A DNA stretch of 30,937 nucleotides from Alphaproteobacteria bacterium (lineage in GTDB: Bacteria > Pseudomonadota > Alphaproteobacteria > Rickettsiales > 21-14-0-20-44-7): contig JABDBO010000004.1 in assembly GCA_013288575.1 (NCBI GenBank), forward strand, positions 1-30,937, written 5' to 3'. The notes under the pieces are model-generated. The model ran no database searches. It was not told where the DNA came from and saw only the letters and a program-made list of their open reading frames with translations. Shown piece after piece: positions 7,315 to 15,951 of the stretch. The position numbers and the translations under genes are program-made. Positions within the stretch are counted from its first letter, which is position 1; the number at the start of each line of letters is the position of its first letter.

Positions 7315-8324
7315 TGGATTGGCTCGCCCTTTGGTCTGATTATGTTTTGCCGCTGATTATAATTATTGGCAAGGTGCTGCTCATCGCCGTGCCGTTGCTT
7401 ATTGCTGTTGCCTATCTCACACTGATGGAACGTAAAGTCATCGCTGCCATGCAGATGCGCAAAGGGCCGAATATTGTCGGGCCGTTTGGGTTGTTGCAGC
7501 CGTTTGCGGATGGTGTGAAATTGATGAGCAAGGAGTTGATCCTGCCGACGGAATCAAACAAGGCGCTGTTTATATTGGCTCCGGTTATTACTTTTTCACT
7601 GGCAATGGTTGGTTGGGCGGTGATTCCGTTTAGCGAGCGGCTGGTGCTGGCGAATATTAATGTCGGCGTGCTTTACTTGTTGGCGATTTCCTCGCTTGGG
7701 GTTTATGGGATTATTATTGCGGGTTGGGCATCAAATTCAAAATATCCATTCTTGGGCGCAATCCGTTCGGCAGCGCAGATGGTTTCTTATGAAGTTTCAA
7801 TTGGTTTGGTGATTATTACGGTGCTGCTTTGCGCGGGAAGCTTGAACCTTTCAGCTATTGTGAAAGCGCAGCAGGGCATGTGGTATATTATTCCGCTATT
7901 CCCGATGTTTGTGATATTTTTCGTGTCGATATTGGCCGAAACCAACCGCCATCCGTTTGATTTGCCGGAAGCGGAAGCGGAATTGGTGGCCGGTTACAAC
8001 GTGGAATATTCCTCAATGACTTTCGCCATGTTTTTCCTCGGCGAGTATGCGAATATGATTTTGATGTCGGCCAATTGCAGCATCTTGTTCCTCGGCGGCT
8101 GGTTGCCAATTCACCATTCTTTGAGCTTCATCCCCGGCCCGATTTGGTTCTTTGCCAAAATTGTATTCTGCCTTTTCGTATTCATCTGGGCGCGCGCTAC
8201 ATTACCGCGTTACCGTTATGACCAGCTGATGCGTCTGGGCTGGAAAGTTTTCCTGCCGCTGTCATTGCTTGGCGTGGTTGTAGTGGCCGGAACTCTAGTT
8301 TATATGGGGTGGTTACCGAATTAA
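7314..8324 (+). CDS. nuoH: NADH-quinone oxidoreductase subunit H
   Basis: Membrane subunit of complex I (ND1 homologue) that joins the peripheral arm to the membrane arm and forms much of the quinone-entry channel. It is 336 aa with the expected eight or so transmembrane helices. Family stretches include LMERKVIAAMQMRKGPN, the cytoplasmic loop LPTESNKALF, ETNRHPFDLPEAEAELVAGY with the acidic residues that line the quinone chamber, and RATLPRYRYDQLM near the C-terminus. The ribosome site AGGAGG at 7301-7306 lies in the upstream small gene, whose stop overlaps the start (TAATG). nuoI begins one base after its stop. Confidence 0.97.
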   Translation: MDWLALWSDYVLPLIIIIGKVLLIAVPLLIAVAYLTLMERKVIAAMQMRKGPNIVGPFGLLQPFADGVKLMSKELILPTESNKALFILAPVITFSLAMVGWAVIPFSERLVLANINVGVLYLLAISSLGVYGIIIAGWASNSKYPFLGAIRSAAQMVSYEVSIGLVIITVLLCAGSLNLSAIVKAQQGMWYIIPLFPMFVIFFVSILAETNRHPFDLPEAEAELVAGYNVEYSSMTFAMFFLGEYANMILMSANCSILFLGGWLPIHHSLSFIPGPIWFFAKIVFCLFVFIWARATLPRYRYDQLMRLGWKVFLPLSLLGVVVVAGTLVYMGWLPN

Positions 8325-8325
8325 T

Positions 8326-8811
8326 ATGAACAGATTCAAAATCACATCGCTGTTGTTAGTTGAGATTGTCGCAGGTTTTCTGAAGACGTTGAAATATTTC
8401 TTTTTCCAGCCGGCAGTAACACTTAACTATCCATACGAAAAAGGGCCTTTGAGCCCGCGTTTCCGCGGCGAGCATGCACTCCGCCGTTATCCAAATGGGG
8501 AAGAACGCTGCATCGCCTGCAAACTTTGTGAAGCAATCTGCCCAGCACAGGCAATTACAATTGAAGCCGATGTGCGCGATGACGGTTCACGCCGCACGAC
8601 TAAATATGATATCGATATGACCAAATGCATTTATTGCGGCTTATGCGAAGAAGCCTGCCCGGTTGATGCAATTGTTGAAGGGCCGAATTTTGAATTCGCC
8701 ACTTATACGCGCGAAGAATTATTCTATAATAAAGATAAATTGCTTTCCAACGGCGACCGTTGGGAAAAAGAAATCGCCGCCAACTTAATTGAAAGGGCGA
8801 AATTCAAATGA
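8326..8811 (+). CDS. nuoI: NADH-quinone oxidoreductase subunit I
   Basis: Ferredoxin-like subunit of complex I (TYKY homologue) with two 4Fe-4S clusters that pass electrons towards NuoB. It is 161 aa, typical of alphaproteobacteria. The two motifs are complete: CIACKLCEAICP with Cys62, 65, 68, 72 and CIYCGLCEEACP with Cys101, 104, 107, 111. The N-terminal amphipathic part (TLKYFFFQPAVTLNYP) docks on the membrane arm. The stop overlaps nuoJ (ATGA). Confidence 0.97.
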   Translation: MNRFKITSLLLVEIVAGFLKTLKYFFFQPAVTLNYPYEKGPLSPRFRGEHALRRYPNGEERCIACKLCEAICPAQAITIEADVRDDGSRRTTKYDIDMTKCIYCGLCEEACPVDAIVEGPNFEFATYTREELFYNKDKLLSNGDRWEKEIAANLIERAKFK

Positions 8812-9416
8812 TAGCAACCATATTATTTTATCTGTTCGCTTTCGTTTTAACCGGCTCGGCTCTTGCAGTTGTAACTTTGCGCAACCCTGTGCATTCAGTG
8901 CTATTCCTGATTCTCGCCTTTTTCAATGCCGCAGCTTTGTTTGTAATGCTCGGCGCAGAATTCCTCGCTATGTTGCTGGTGATTGTTTATGTCGGCGCAG
9001 TTGCGGTGTTGTTCCTTTTCGTGGTGATGATGCTAAACGTCGACGTTGAAAGTTTCCGCAGAGGGCTTACGCGTTATTCATCAGCTGGATTTGTTGTAGC
9101 AGCCTTTTTGCTAGCGCAAATGTTCATACTCTTTACGAATATGGATAAAATTTCGGCAATGAAACTGCACTTAAAAACACCAATAAAAGAAGGTGTTACC
9201 AACACCGCCGCGCTCGGCCAGGTGATTTATACTAATTATGCGCTCGCATTCGAAGTTTCCGGCATGATTTTGCTAGTCGCGATGATCGGCGCAATTGCAT
9301 TGTGTTTCTATCCGCGCAACCGTATGCGCAAACAAAATATCAATGCCCAGGTTAACCGCAAACGCAAAGATACGTTGGAAATTGTCAAAGTTCAAACCGG
9401 CAAGGGGATTGCATAA
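8808..9416 (+). CDS. nuoJ: NADH-quinone oxidoreductase subunit J
   Basis: Membrane subunit of complex I (ND6 homologue) that lies between the quinone site and the antiporter-like subunits. It is 202 aa with five hydrophobic segments. The characteristic stretches are NPVHSVLFLILAFFNAA and LLVIVYVGAVAVLFLFVVMM, the latter being the helix with a pi-bulge in ND6/NuoJ structures. The C-terminal tail from about residue 165 is basic (RNRMRKQ and RKRKD) and cytoplasmic. The start overlaps nuoI (ATGA) and the stop overlaps nuoK (TAATG). Confidence 0.95.
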   Translation: MIATILFYLFAFVLTGSALAVVTLRNPVHSVLFLILAFFNAAALFVMLGAEFLAMLLVIVYVGAVAVLFLFVVMMLNVDVESFRRGLTRYSSAGFVVAAFLLAQMFILFTNMDKISAMKLHLKTPIKEGVTNTAALGQVIYTNYALAFEVSGMILLVAMIGAIALCFYPRNRMRKQNINAQVNRKRKDTLEIVKVQTGKGIA

Positions 9417-9724
9417 TGGAAATTGGCCTTACACATTATCTGATTTTATCGGCAATCGTATTCGTGATTGGCGTTATGGGTTTGTTCATCAACAAAAAAA
9501 GCATCATCACAATTTTGATGTCGGTAGAGTTGATATTGCTTTCGGTGAATATAAATTTCGTGGCTTTCTCAGCTTATTTGCATGATCTTGCCGGCCAGGT
9601 TTTTAGCCTGTTCATTCTAACCGTCGCCGCTGCTGAAGCCGCAATTGGTTTGGCAATTCTGGTTGCATTCTTCCGCAATGCCAAAACTATTCATGTTGAA
9701 GATATCAATGAATTGAAAGGATAA
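9416..9724 (+). CDS. nuoK: NADH-quinone oxidoreductase subunit K
   Basis: Smallest antiporter-like membrane subunit of complex I (ND4L homologue). It is 102 aa with three transmembrane helices. The two conserved membrane glutamates of the proton path are Glu38 (in ILMSVELILLSVN) and Glu74 (in VAAAEAAIGLAI), equivalent to Glu36 and Glu72 of E. coli. The start overlaps nuoJ by one base (TAATG). Three bases separate its stop from the start of an unrelated exported protein, so nuoK and nuoL are not adjacent here as they usually are. Confidence 0.96.
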   Translation: MEIGLTHYLILSAIVFVIGVMGLFINKKSIITILMSVELILLSVNINFVAFSAYLHDLAGQVFSLFILTVAAAEAAIGLAILVAFFRNAKTIHVEDINELKG

Positions 9725-9727
9725 TTT

Positions 9728-10387
9728 ATGAAAATCACAAATTTACTTTTTTCTATTCTCATTTTGAATGCCGCAAATGCGCAAGCAGAAGATAAACCAG
9801 TGGTTGACACAGAAGAACAACCAACTGGCATTGTTAAAATTCATGCACCAGATGGCTGGCAAGCTAGTGATAAGGAAGGAGTTGCACAGGGTGCAAATGT
9901 TGTATTTTTCCCTAAAGGCGGTAGCTGGTCTACATCACCGGCTGTGTTTTATTTAAGAACGGCAGATAAAGTTGATAACAGCCTTGTAAAAACTATTGAT
10001 GCAGAGCTTGCCCATTATAAAGAAAACGCGCCGCAAGTTGTTATTACTGATGAACCTGGATTATTTACCAATGATGGCAAAATCGCCGTTTTGAAAAAAA
10101 TCAAAGATCACAAATCAGATAATTTGGAAATTGTCGCGTTCGTATCTGAACCGAATAGCGTTTCGGTAATCACTCTCAATTCCAAAACTGAAAAAGAAGC
10201 CAAAAAAGATTATCCGGCATTCAAGGCATTAGTGAATTCATATAGTTTCAAACCAACGCCAGGTTCTGCTAAAAAGCCGATGCCGAAAGAAAGCATGAAT
10301 ACTGATAAACCAACTAATAATGATGCCAACATTACCGGCACTAATCTTTTCACTTCCAACCCATTGAAAAACAAGCACGAACAATAA
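9728..10387 (+). CDS. exported protein of unknown function between nuoK and nuoL
   Basis: A 219-aa protein with a clear signal peptide, cleaved after NAQA (residue 20). The mature domain (about 30-175) is mixed alpha/beta in look, with IHAPDGWQASDKEG near its start and ALVNSYSF at its end. The overall pattern recalls small periplasmic domains of the PsbP/DcrB kind, but this is a weak resemblance. The last 45 residues are rich in Lys, Pro, Asn and Thr and probably disordered. A ribosome site AAAGGA precedes the ATG, and the stop overlaps nuoL (TAATG), so it belongs to the nuo transcript. No cofactor-binding motif is seen. It could be a periplasmic factor for complex I or simply a passenger gene. 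Confidence 0.78.
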   Translation: MKITNLLFSILILNAANAQAEDKPVVDTEEQPTGIVKIHAPDGWQASDKEGVAQGANVVFFPKGGSWSTSPAVFYLRTADKVDNSLVKTIDAELAHYKENAPQVVITDEPGLFTNDGKIAVLKKIKDHKSDNLEIVAFVSEPNSVSVITLNSKTEKEAKKDYPAFKALVNSYSFKPTPGSAKKPMPKESMNTDKPTNNDANITGTNLFTSNPLKNKHEQ

Positions 10388-12303
10388 TGATCGAAGCTAA
10401 AATTATATTATTTGCCCCACTGATTGCCGCCGTTTTTACGGGGCTGCAAACGCGCACAATTCCTTATCGCGTGGCGCAAATAGTAACCACCGGCCTCGTA
10501 TTTTTGGCCGCAGCTTGTGCGTTCTGCACATTTTATTCAGTGGCAATTCTTGGTCACACTCAAAGCTTTACTCTCATAAAATGGATTTATTCGGGCGAGT
10601 TTAAGGCAGACTGGTCTATTTTAATTGACCCGCTAACGGCAATCATGCTGGTTGTGGTAACATCGGTTTCGTCACTCGTGCACTTATATTCAATCGGTTA
10701 CATGGATGAAGATCCACATAAGCCGCGTTTTATGTGCTATCTTTCGCTATTCACGTTTTTCATGCTGGTGCTAGTCACGGCTGATAATTTTATCCAGATG
10801 TTCGTCGGCTGGGAAGGTGTGGGCTTGTGCTCATATTTGCTTATCGGTTTTTGGTTTAAGAAAGATTCGGCCAATGCTGCCGCTATCAAAGCTTTCGTCG
10901 TCAACCGCATCGGTGATTTCGGATTTATCCTCGGCATTGCCGCAGTTTTCCTGCTTTTCGGCTCTGTTAATTTTCATAGCGTGTTTAGCCAGGCGGCTTC
11001 GAAAGCCAATGTTGAATGGGTAGTGCTTGGCTATCACATTAATGCAATTACACTCACCTGCCTGCTGCTTTTCATCGGCGCTTGCGGTAAATCAGCCCAA
11101 TTTGGCTTGCACACATGGCTGCCGGATGCGATGGAAGGCCCGACTCCGGTTTCTGCACTAATCCACGCTGCGACGATGGTAACTGCCGGTGTATTCATGA
11201 TTGCGCGCTGCTCACCATTATTTGAACTTTCACCAATTGCGCTTGATGTGGTTACATTCCTCGGTGCATTCACAGCGATTTTTGCAGCAACAATTGCGCT
11301 AACGCAAAATGATATCAAAAAAGTTATCGCTTATTCAACCTGCTCGCAACTTGGTTATATGGTGTTTGCTTGCGGTTTATCAGCTTACCAGGCAGGTATT
11401 TTCCACCTCGCAACACACGCATTCTTCAAAGCATTGTTGTTCCTCGGCGCAGGCTCAGTTATTCACGCCATGCATCACGAACAAGATATCCGCAAAATGG
11501 GCGGGCTGTGGAAAAAAATTCCGATCACTTATGCATTATTCTGGGTTGGAACTTTGGCCATTGTCGGCATTCCGTTCTTTGCCGGATATTATTCGAAAGA
11601 AGCAATTTTGGGCGTTGCCTGGAATAGCCATAACCCAATGGCTGATTATGCTTTCTGGTTAGGCGCAATTACCGCGATGCTCACCTCTTTCTATTCATTC
11701 CGCCTGTTATTCGTAACTTTCCACGGCAAAACCCGCGCTGACCACCACACGTTTGACCATGCACATGAATCACCTTGGGTGATGTTAATTCCGCTGATTC
11801 TGCTTGCATTTGGCGCAGTTGTTTCTGGTTATTATGGCGAAGATATTCTCCACCTGCTTTCACCAAAAGCTGAATTCTGGCATGGCGCAATTTACGATGC
11901 GCCAGAACATAACGTGCTGGCTGAAATTCACCATATGCCGGAATGGATTGTGCCGGGCGCAATTGTCATGGCGATAATCGCCGGGCTGATTTATATCGGC
12001 AAACCAATCATCGCTACTAAACTCGCCAAGATTTTGAAACCACTATATTTATTGTCGCAAAACAAATGGTATATTGATGAAATCTATAATTTCCTTTTCG
12101 TCCACCCGACATTTAAACTCGCCAGCTTCTTCTGGCATAAAGTTGATGTGAAACTTGTTGATGGCATGCCAAATGGTGCGGCTTCTGCATCGGGCAGATT
12201 CGCCGCGGATCTTAAACGCTTCCAAAGCGGATTTATTTTCCAATATGCGTTTGTGATGATTATATCGCTGACTCTCCTCTTAACTATGTACATAATGTTT
12301 TAG
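10387..12303 (+). CDS. nuoL: NADH-quinone oxidoreductase subunit L
   Basis: Distal antiporter-like subunit of the complex I membrane arm (ND5 homologue), which pumps protons and carries the long lateral helix. The 638 aa are normal. The conserved ion-path residues are present: Glu143 in MFVGWEGVGLCSYLLIGFW and Lys235 in GACGKSAQFGLHTWLPDAM, followed by EGPTPVSALIHAATMVTAG. The C-terminal part holds the lateral helix and last membrane helix. The start overlaps the upstream exported-protein gene (TAATG), and nuoM starts 17 bases after its stop. Confidence 0.97.
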   Translation: MIEAKIILFAPLIAAVFTGLQTRTIPYRVAQIVTTGLVFLAAACAFCTFYSVAILGHTQSFTLIKWIYSGEFKADWSILIDPLTAIMLVVVTSVSSLVHLYSIGYMDEDPHKPRFMCYLSLFTFFMLVLVTADNFIQMFVGWEGVGLCSYLLIGFWFKKDSANAAAIKAFVVNRIGDFGFILGIAAVFLLFGSVNFHSVFSQAASKANVEWVVLGYHINAITLTCLLLFIGACGKSAQFGLHTWLPDAMEGPTPVSALIHAATMVTAGVFMIARCSPLFELSPIALDVVTFLGAFTAIFAATIALTQNDIKKVIAYSTCSQLGYMVFACGLSAYQAGIFHLATHAFFKALLFLGAGSVIHAMHHEQDIRKMGGLWKKIPITYALFWVGTLAIVGIPFFAGYYSKEAILGVAWNSHNPMADYAFWLGAITAMLTSFYSFRLLFVTFHGKTRADHHTFDHAHESPWVMLIPLILLAFGAVVSGYYGEDILHLLSPKAEFWHGAIYDAPEHNVLAEIHHMPEWIVPGAIVMAIIAGLIYIGKPIIATKLAKILKPLYLLSQNKWYIDEIYNFLFVHPTFKLASFFWHKVDVKLVDGMPNGAASASGRFAADLKRFQSGFIFQYAFVMIISLTLLLTMYIMF

Positions 12304-12320
12304 GGAGATATAACAGCATC

Positions 12321-13784
12321 ATGGACCACTTGCCCTTCTTATCAATCTTAATCTTCCTGCCGATCCTCACCGCGCTTTTACTCGCGCTGGTGCCGAAAAA
12401 TGATGATAAAGGCATTCGCGAAGTGGCGCTGCTGTGCACGGTGGTAAATTTTGTGATTTCATTATGCGTGTGGGCAAAGTTCAATCCGGCAGCAAGCGGT
12501 TATCAATTTGTTGAAAAACACACTTGGCTAGAAGGTTATGACGTAAATTATTACCTTGGCATTGATGGAATTTCGCTAACCATGATTTTGCTAACTACAC
12601 TGCTCATGCCGCTTTGCATTCTCGCCAGCTCGCATATCACTGAGCGTATAAAAGAATATATGGTTGCTTTCCTGGTTTTGGAAGGCGTTATCATCGGCGT
12701 TTTCGCCGCGCTTGATATGGTTATTTTCTATGCTTTCTTTGAAGGCGTATTAATCCCGATGTATCTCATCATCGGCATTTGGGGCGGGCAAAACCGCATT
12801 TATGCGGCTTATAAGTTTTTCCTCTATACTTTGGCTGGTTCAGTGCTGTTACTTGTTGCGCTTATTTATATGTATGGCGTTGCGCATACAACCTCAATTC
12901 CAGCGCTAACACAAGTCATCCCTCACCTTTCGCTCAACATTCAAATTTGGCTGTGGCTGGCGCTATTTGCTTCATTTGCTGTAAAAGTTCCTATGTGGCC
13001 ATTCCACACTTGGTTGCCTGATGCGCACGTTCAAGCACCGACGGCAGGTTCGGTAATTCTGGCCGGCGTACTTTTGAAAATGGGTGCTTATGGTTTCTTG
13101 CGGCTCTCGCTGCCAATGCTGCCCCTGGCCAGCCATTATTTCACGCCATTAGTTTACACGCTTAGCATTATCGCAATTATTTATACATCTCTGGTTGCGC
13201 TCGTGCAGACTGATATGAAAAAGCTGATCGCCTATTCATCAGTTGCACATATGGGTTTTGTGACTTTGGCGATTTTTACTTTCACCCAGCAAGGTATTGA
13301 CGGCGCAATCTTTCAGATGATTTCACACGGCGTAGTTTCTGGCGCATTATTCCTTTGCGTTGGTGTAGTTTATGACCGCATGCACACACGCGAAATTAAA
13401 CTCTTCGGCGGTTTGACTGAGCGCATGCCGAAATACGCATTGCTGTTCATGATCTTCACAATGGGTTCGGTCGGTTTGCCTTCAACCTCCGGCTTCGTTG
13501 GAGAGTTCCTAACCTTCATGGCGGCATTCCAGGTTAATAAAATTGTTGCCGCCCTTGCCACAACCGGCGTTATTTTGGGCGCGGCCTACATGCTCTGGCT
13601 TTACCGCCGCGTGATGTTTGGCGAACTCAATAAAGCTTGCGCAAAAATAACTGATCTAAATAGAACTGAAACTGTAAGCCTTAGTATTTTAGCAGCGTTC
13701 GTAATAATTCTTGGTATTTATCCAGAAATGGTTTTCCAGCTGACGCGCGTTTCGGTTGAAACCTTATTAACGGAGGTCAAATAA
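12321..13784 (+). CDS. nuoM: NADH-quinone oxidoreductase subunit M
   Basis: Antiporter-like proton-pumping subunit of complex I (ND4 homologue). It is 487 aa with about 14 helices. Key residues are Glu141 in FFEGVLIPMYLIIGIWGG and Lys222 in AVKVPMWPFHTWLPDAHVQAPT; the stretch KKLIAYSSVAHMGFV is also typical. A possible ribosome site AGGGAG lies at 12302-12307, rather far (13 bases) from the ATG. The stop overlaps nuoN (TAATG). Confidence 0.97.
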   Translation: MDHLPFLSILIFLPILTALLLALVPKNDDKGIREVALLCTVVNFVISLCVWAKFNPAASGYQFVEKHTWLEGYDVNYYLGIDGISLTMILLTTLLMPLCILASSHITERIKEYMVAFLVLEGVIIGVFAALDMVIFYAFFEGVLIPMYLIIGIWGGQNRIYAAYKFFLYTLAGSVLLLVALIYMYGVAHTTSIPALTQVIPHLSLNIQIWLWLALFASFAVKVPMWPFHTWLPDAHVQAPTAGSVILAGVLLKMGAYGFLRLSLPMLPLASHYFTPLVYTLSIIAIIYTSLVALVQTDMKKLIAYSSVAHMGFVTLAIFTFTQQGIDGAIFQMISHGVVSGALFLCVGVVYDRMHTREIKLFGGLTERMPKYALLFMIFTMGSVGLPSTSGFVGEFLTFMAAFQVNKIVAALATTGVILGAAYMLWLYRRVMFGELNKACAKITDLNRTETVSLSILAAFVIILGIYPEMVFQLTRVSVETLLTEVK

Positions 13785-15244
13785 TGTGTTCTGAAATTAG
13801 CCTCCTTAAACCTGAATTGATTCTGGCCGGCGGCTCAATGTTTGTGCTGCTCACCGGCGTTTATATGAAAAACCAGGCGCTGGCGATTGCCACTTCAATC
13901 CGCCTTTCTTCGCTAATCCTGCTTGGGTCATTGATATCATTAGTTTTCCTGCCGCATATTTCGCAAAATATTTTCAATGGCTTGTATAGGTTTGACTTAT
14001 TTGGAATTTTTGTAAAAGCAGTGCTGATTTTTTCTGGCGCAATAACTCTGATAATTTCATCCGATTATATCGAAGATAAAACCAATAAATTCGGTTTTGA
14101 ATATCCAATTCTGGTTTTGCTTTCAGTGCTCGGCATGCTGATAATGGTATCTGCCAATGATTTGCTCACACTTTATCTTGGTCTTGAATTGCAATCACTT
14201 AGCGCATATGTGCTGGCAGCAATCAAACGCGAAGATAAAAACGCTACTGAAGCGGCGATAAAATATTTTGTGCTCGGCGCCTTGGCCAGCGGAATTCTGC
14301 TCTATGGCGCAACGTTGATTTACGGATATTTAGGCTCAACCAATTTCACCAACATCGCGCTTACTTTGCATGGTCACGCCGCACTTTCGCAAGGCGTTAT
14401 TGTCGGCTTGGTATTTGTGCTAATTGGTTTCAGCTTCAAGCTTTCTGCCGCCCCATTCCATATGTGGACGCCGGATGTTTATGAAGGCGTGCCAACACCA
14501 GTCACCGCCTATTTTGCCATCGTACCAAAACTTGCTGCTATGGCGCTTTTCATTCGCCTGTTGGTTGGCGGGCCGTTTGCCGGTTATGCCAATCAATGGG
14601 AACAAATAGTCATTGCAGTTTCAGTAATTTCAATGGTTGTTGGCGCCTTTGGCGGAATCTGGCAAAGCAATATCCGTCGTCTTTTGGCTTATAGCTCGAT
14701 CAGCAATATGGGTTATGCATTGCTTGGTGTGGTTGCCAACAGCACAGACGGCATCCAGGCCACTTTGGTTTATTTCGTAATTTATATCATCACCAGCATT
14801 GCCTTATTTGCAATTTTGCTCTCGCTCAAATCCAACCAGAAATTGATTGAAAAAATTGATGATTTCAAAGGTCTGGCTTCGCGCCACCCAATAGTTGCCT
14901 TGGTTTTATCGCTCCTGTTATTTTCAATGATCGGCTTGCCTTTCCCGCCATTCCCAGGTTTCTTCGCTAAATTCTTCGTATTCAGCGCCGCAATTAACAG
15001 CGGGTTCTATGCCGTTGCCGTAATCGGTATGATAACTTCAATTGTTGCCGCTTATTATTATTTGCGCATCATCAAAATTATGTATTTCGACAAAGCAGAT
15101 GAACATGTACGCATCAGCCTAAGTGCTGGAAAAATAAGCCTTTTCGTAATATTTATGATTTCGTTTTTAAGTCTTGCTATATTTATCATGCCATCAACAC
15201 TTTTAGACCCGGCATATGCGGCAGCATTTAGCTTATTTAAATAA
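13784..15244 (+). CDS. nuoN: NADH-quinone oxidoreductase subunit N
   Basis: Third antiporter-like subunit of complex I (ND2 homologue). It is 486 aa with about 14 helices. Glu135 in YLGLELQSLSAYVL and Lys219 in FSFKLSAAPFHMWTPDVYEG are the conserved ion-path residues. The C-terminal stretch FPPFPGFFAKFFVF is family-typical. The start overlaps nuoM (TAATG) with a good ribosome site GGAGG just upstream. It is the last nuo gene; birA starts five bases after the stop, so the transcript probably continues. Confidence 0.97.
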   Translation: MCSEISLLKPELILAGGSMFVLLTGVYMKNQALAIATSIRLSSLILLGSLISLVFLPHISQNIFNGLYRFDLFGIFVKAVLIFSGAITLIISSDYIEDKTNKFGFEYPILVLLSVLGMLIMVSANDLLTLYLGLELQSLSAYVLAAIKREDKNATEAAIKYFVLGALASGILLYGATLIYGYLGSTNFTNIALTLHGHAALSQGVIVGLVFVLIGFSFKLSAAPFHMWTPDVYEGVPTPVTAYFAIVPKLAAMALFIRLLVGGPFAGYANQWEQIVIAVSVISMVVGAFGGIWQSNIRRLLAYSSISNMGYALLGVVANSTDGIQATLVYFVIYIITSIALFAILLSLKSNQKLIEKIDDFKGLASRHPIVALVLSLLLFSMIGLPFPPFPGFFAKFFVFSAAINSGFYAVAVIGMITSIVAAYYYLRIIKIMYFDKADEHVRISLSAGKISLFVIFMISFLSLAIFIMPSTLLDPAYAAAFSLFK

Positions 15245-15249
15245 CTGAC

Positions 15250-15951
15250 ATGGACATTATTGAACTCGACGAAATTGACAGCACCAACGACGAGCTGCGA
15301 AGGCTCGCCGAAAAAGGTGCGGCGAATTTTACTATTATTGCAGCACGCAAACAAACACGCGGCAAAGGGCGTTATTCGCGTAATTGGGAATCACCAGAGG
15401 GGAATATTTATCTTTCCATCCTCATCAAAAATCTCGATGTTCACACTGCCCACCAGGTTTCATTTGTGGCGGGACTTGCCGCACTTGAAACAGTGCAGAT
15501 CAATGTTGATGATCATGAAGTTCGCTTAAAATGGCCAAATGACGTATTGGCTGACGGCAAAAAAGTTGCCGGAGTCTTGCTTGAATCTGCCTCAAGCCGC
15601 CCTGACAGATTGGATTATTTGATTATCGGCTTTGGCATTAATGTGAAGAAATCTCCCGATTATGCAACGAACATGAAAAAGCTCGGCTCAACTCAGAACT
15701 TCGGCATTATCAAAACCAAGCTTGTTGATGAGTTTTTAAAATATTATGAAATCTGGCTTGAAGAGGGTTTTGGCAAAATCCGCAATTTATGGCTCAAAAA
15801 TGCCATGGGCCTTGGTGAAAAAATTGTCGCCAACTTGCCTGAACGGCATATTGAAGGCATTTTTGTTGGGCTAACCGCCAATGGCGAACTTATTTTGGAT
15901 ACTAACGAGGGCGAAAAAATAATTTCTTCCGGCGAGGTGCATGCACTATGA
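15250..15951 (+). CDS. birA: biotin--[acetyl-CoA-carboxylase] ligase
   Basis: Makes biotinyl-AMP and transfers biotin to the carrier protein of acetyl-CoA carboxylase. At 233 aa it lacks the N-terminal DNA-binding domain of E. coli BirA, so it is a ligase only and not a repressor. The adenylate-binding loop is TRGKGRYSRNW (36-46), the catalytic stretch KWPNDV is at 94-99, and KKVAGVLLE follows. A small C-terminal SH3-like domain is present (about 190-233). Its place directly after nuoN and before coaX is conserved in alphaproteobacteria. The stop overlaps coaX (ATGA). Confidence 0.94.
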   Translation: MDIIELDEIDSTNDELRRLAEKGAANFTIIAARKQTRGKGRYSRNWESPEGNIYLSILIKNLDVHTAHQVSFVAGLAALETVQINVDDHEVRLKWPNDVLADGKKVAGVLLESASSRPDRLDYLIIGFGINVKKSPDYATNMKKLGSTQNFGIIKTKLVDEFLKYYEIWLEEGFGKIRNLWLKNAMGLGEKIVANLPERHIEGIFVGLTANGELILDTNEGEKIISSGEVHAL

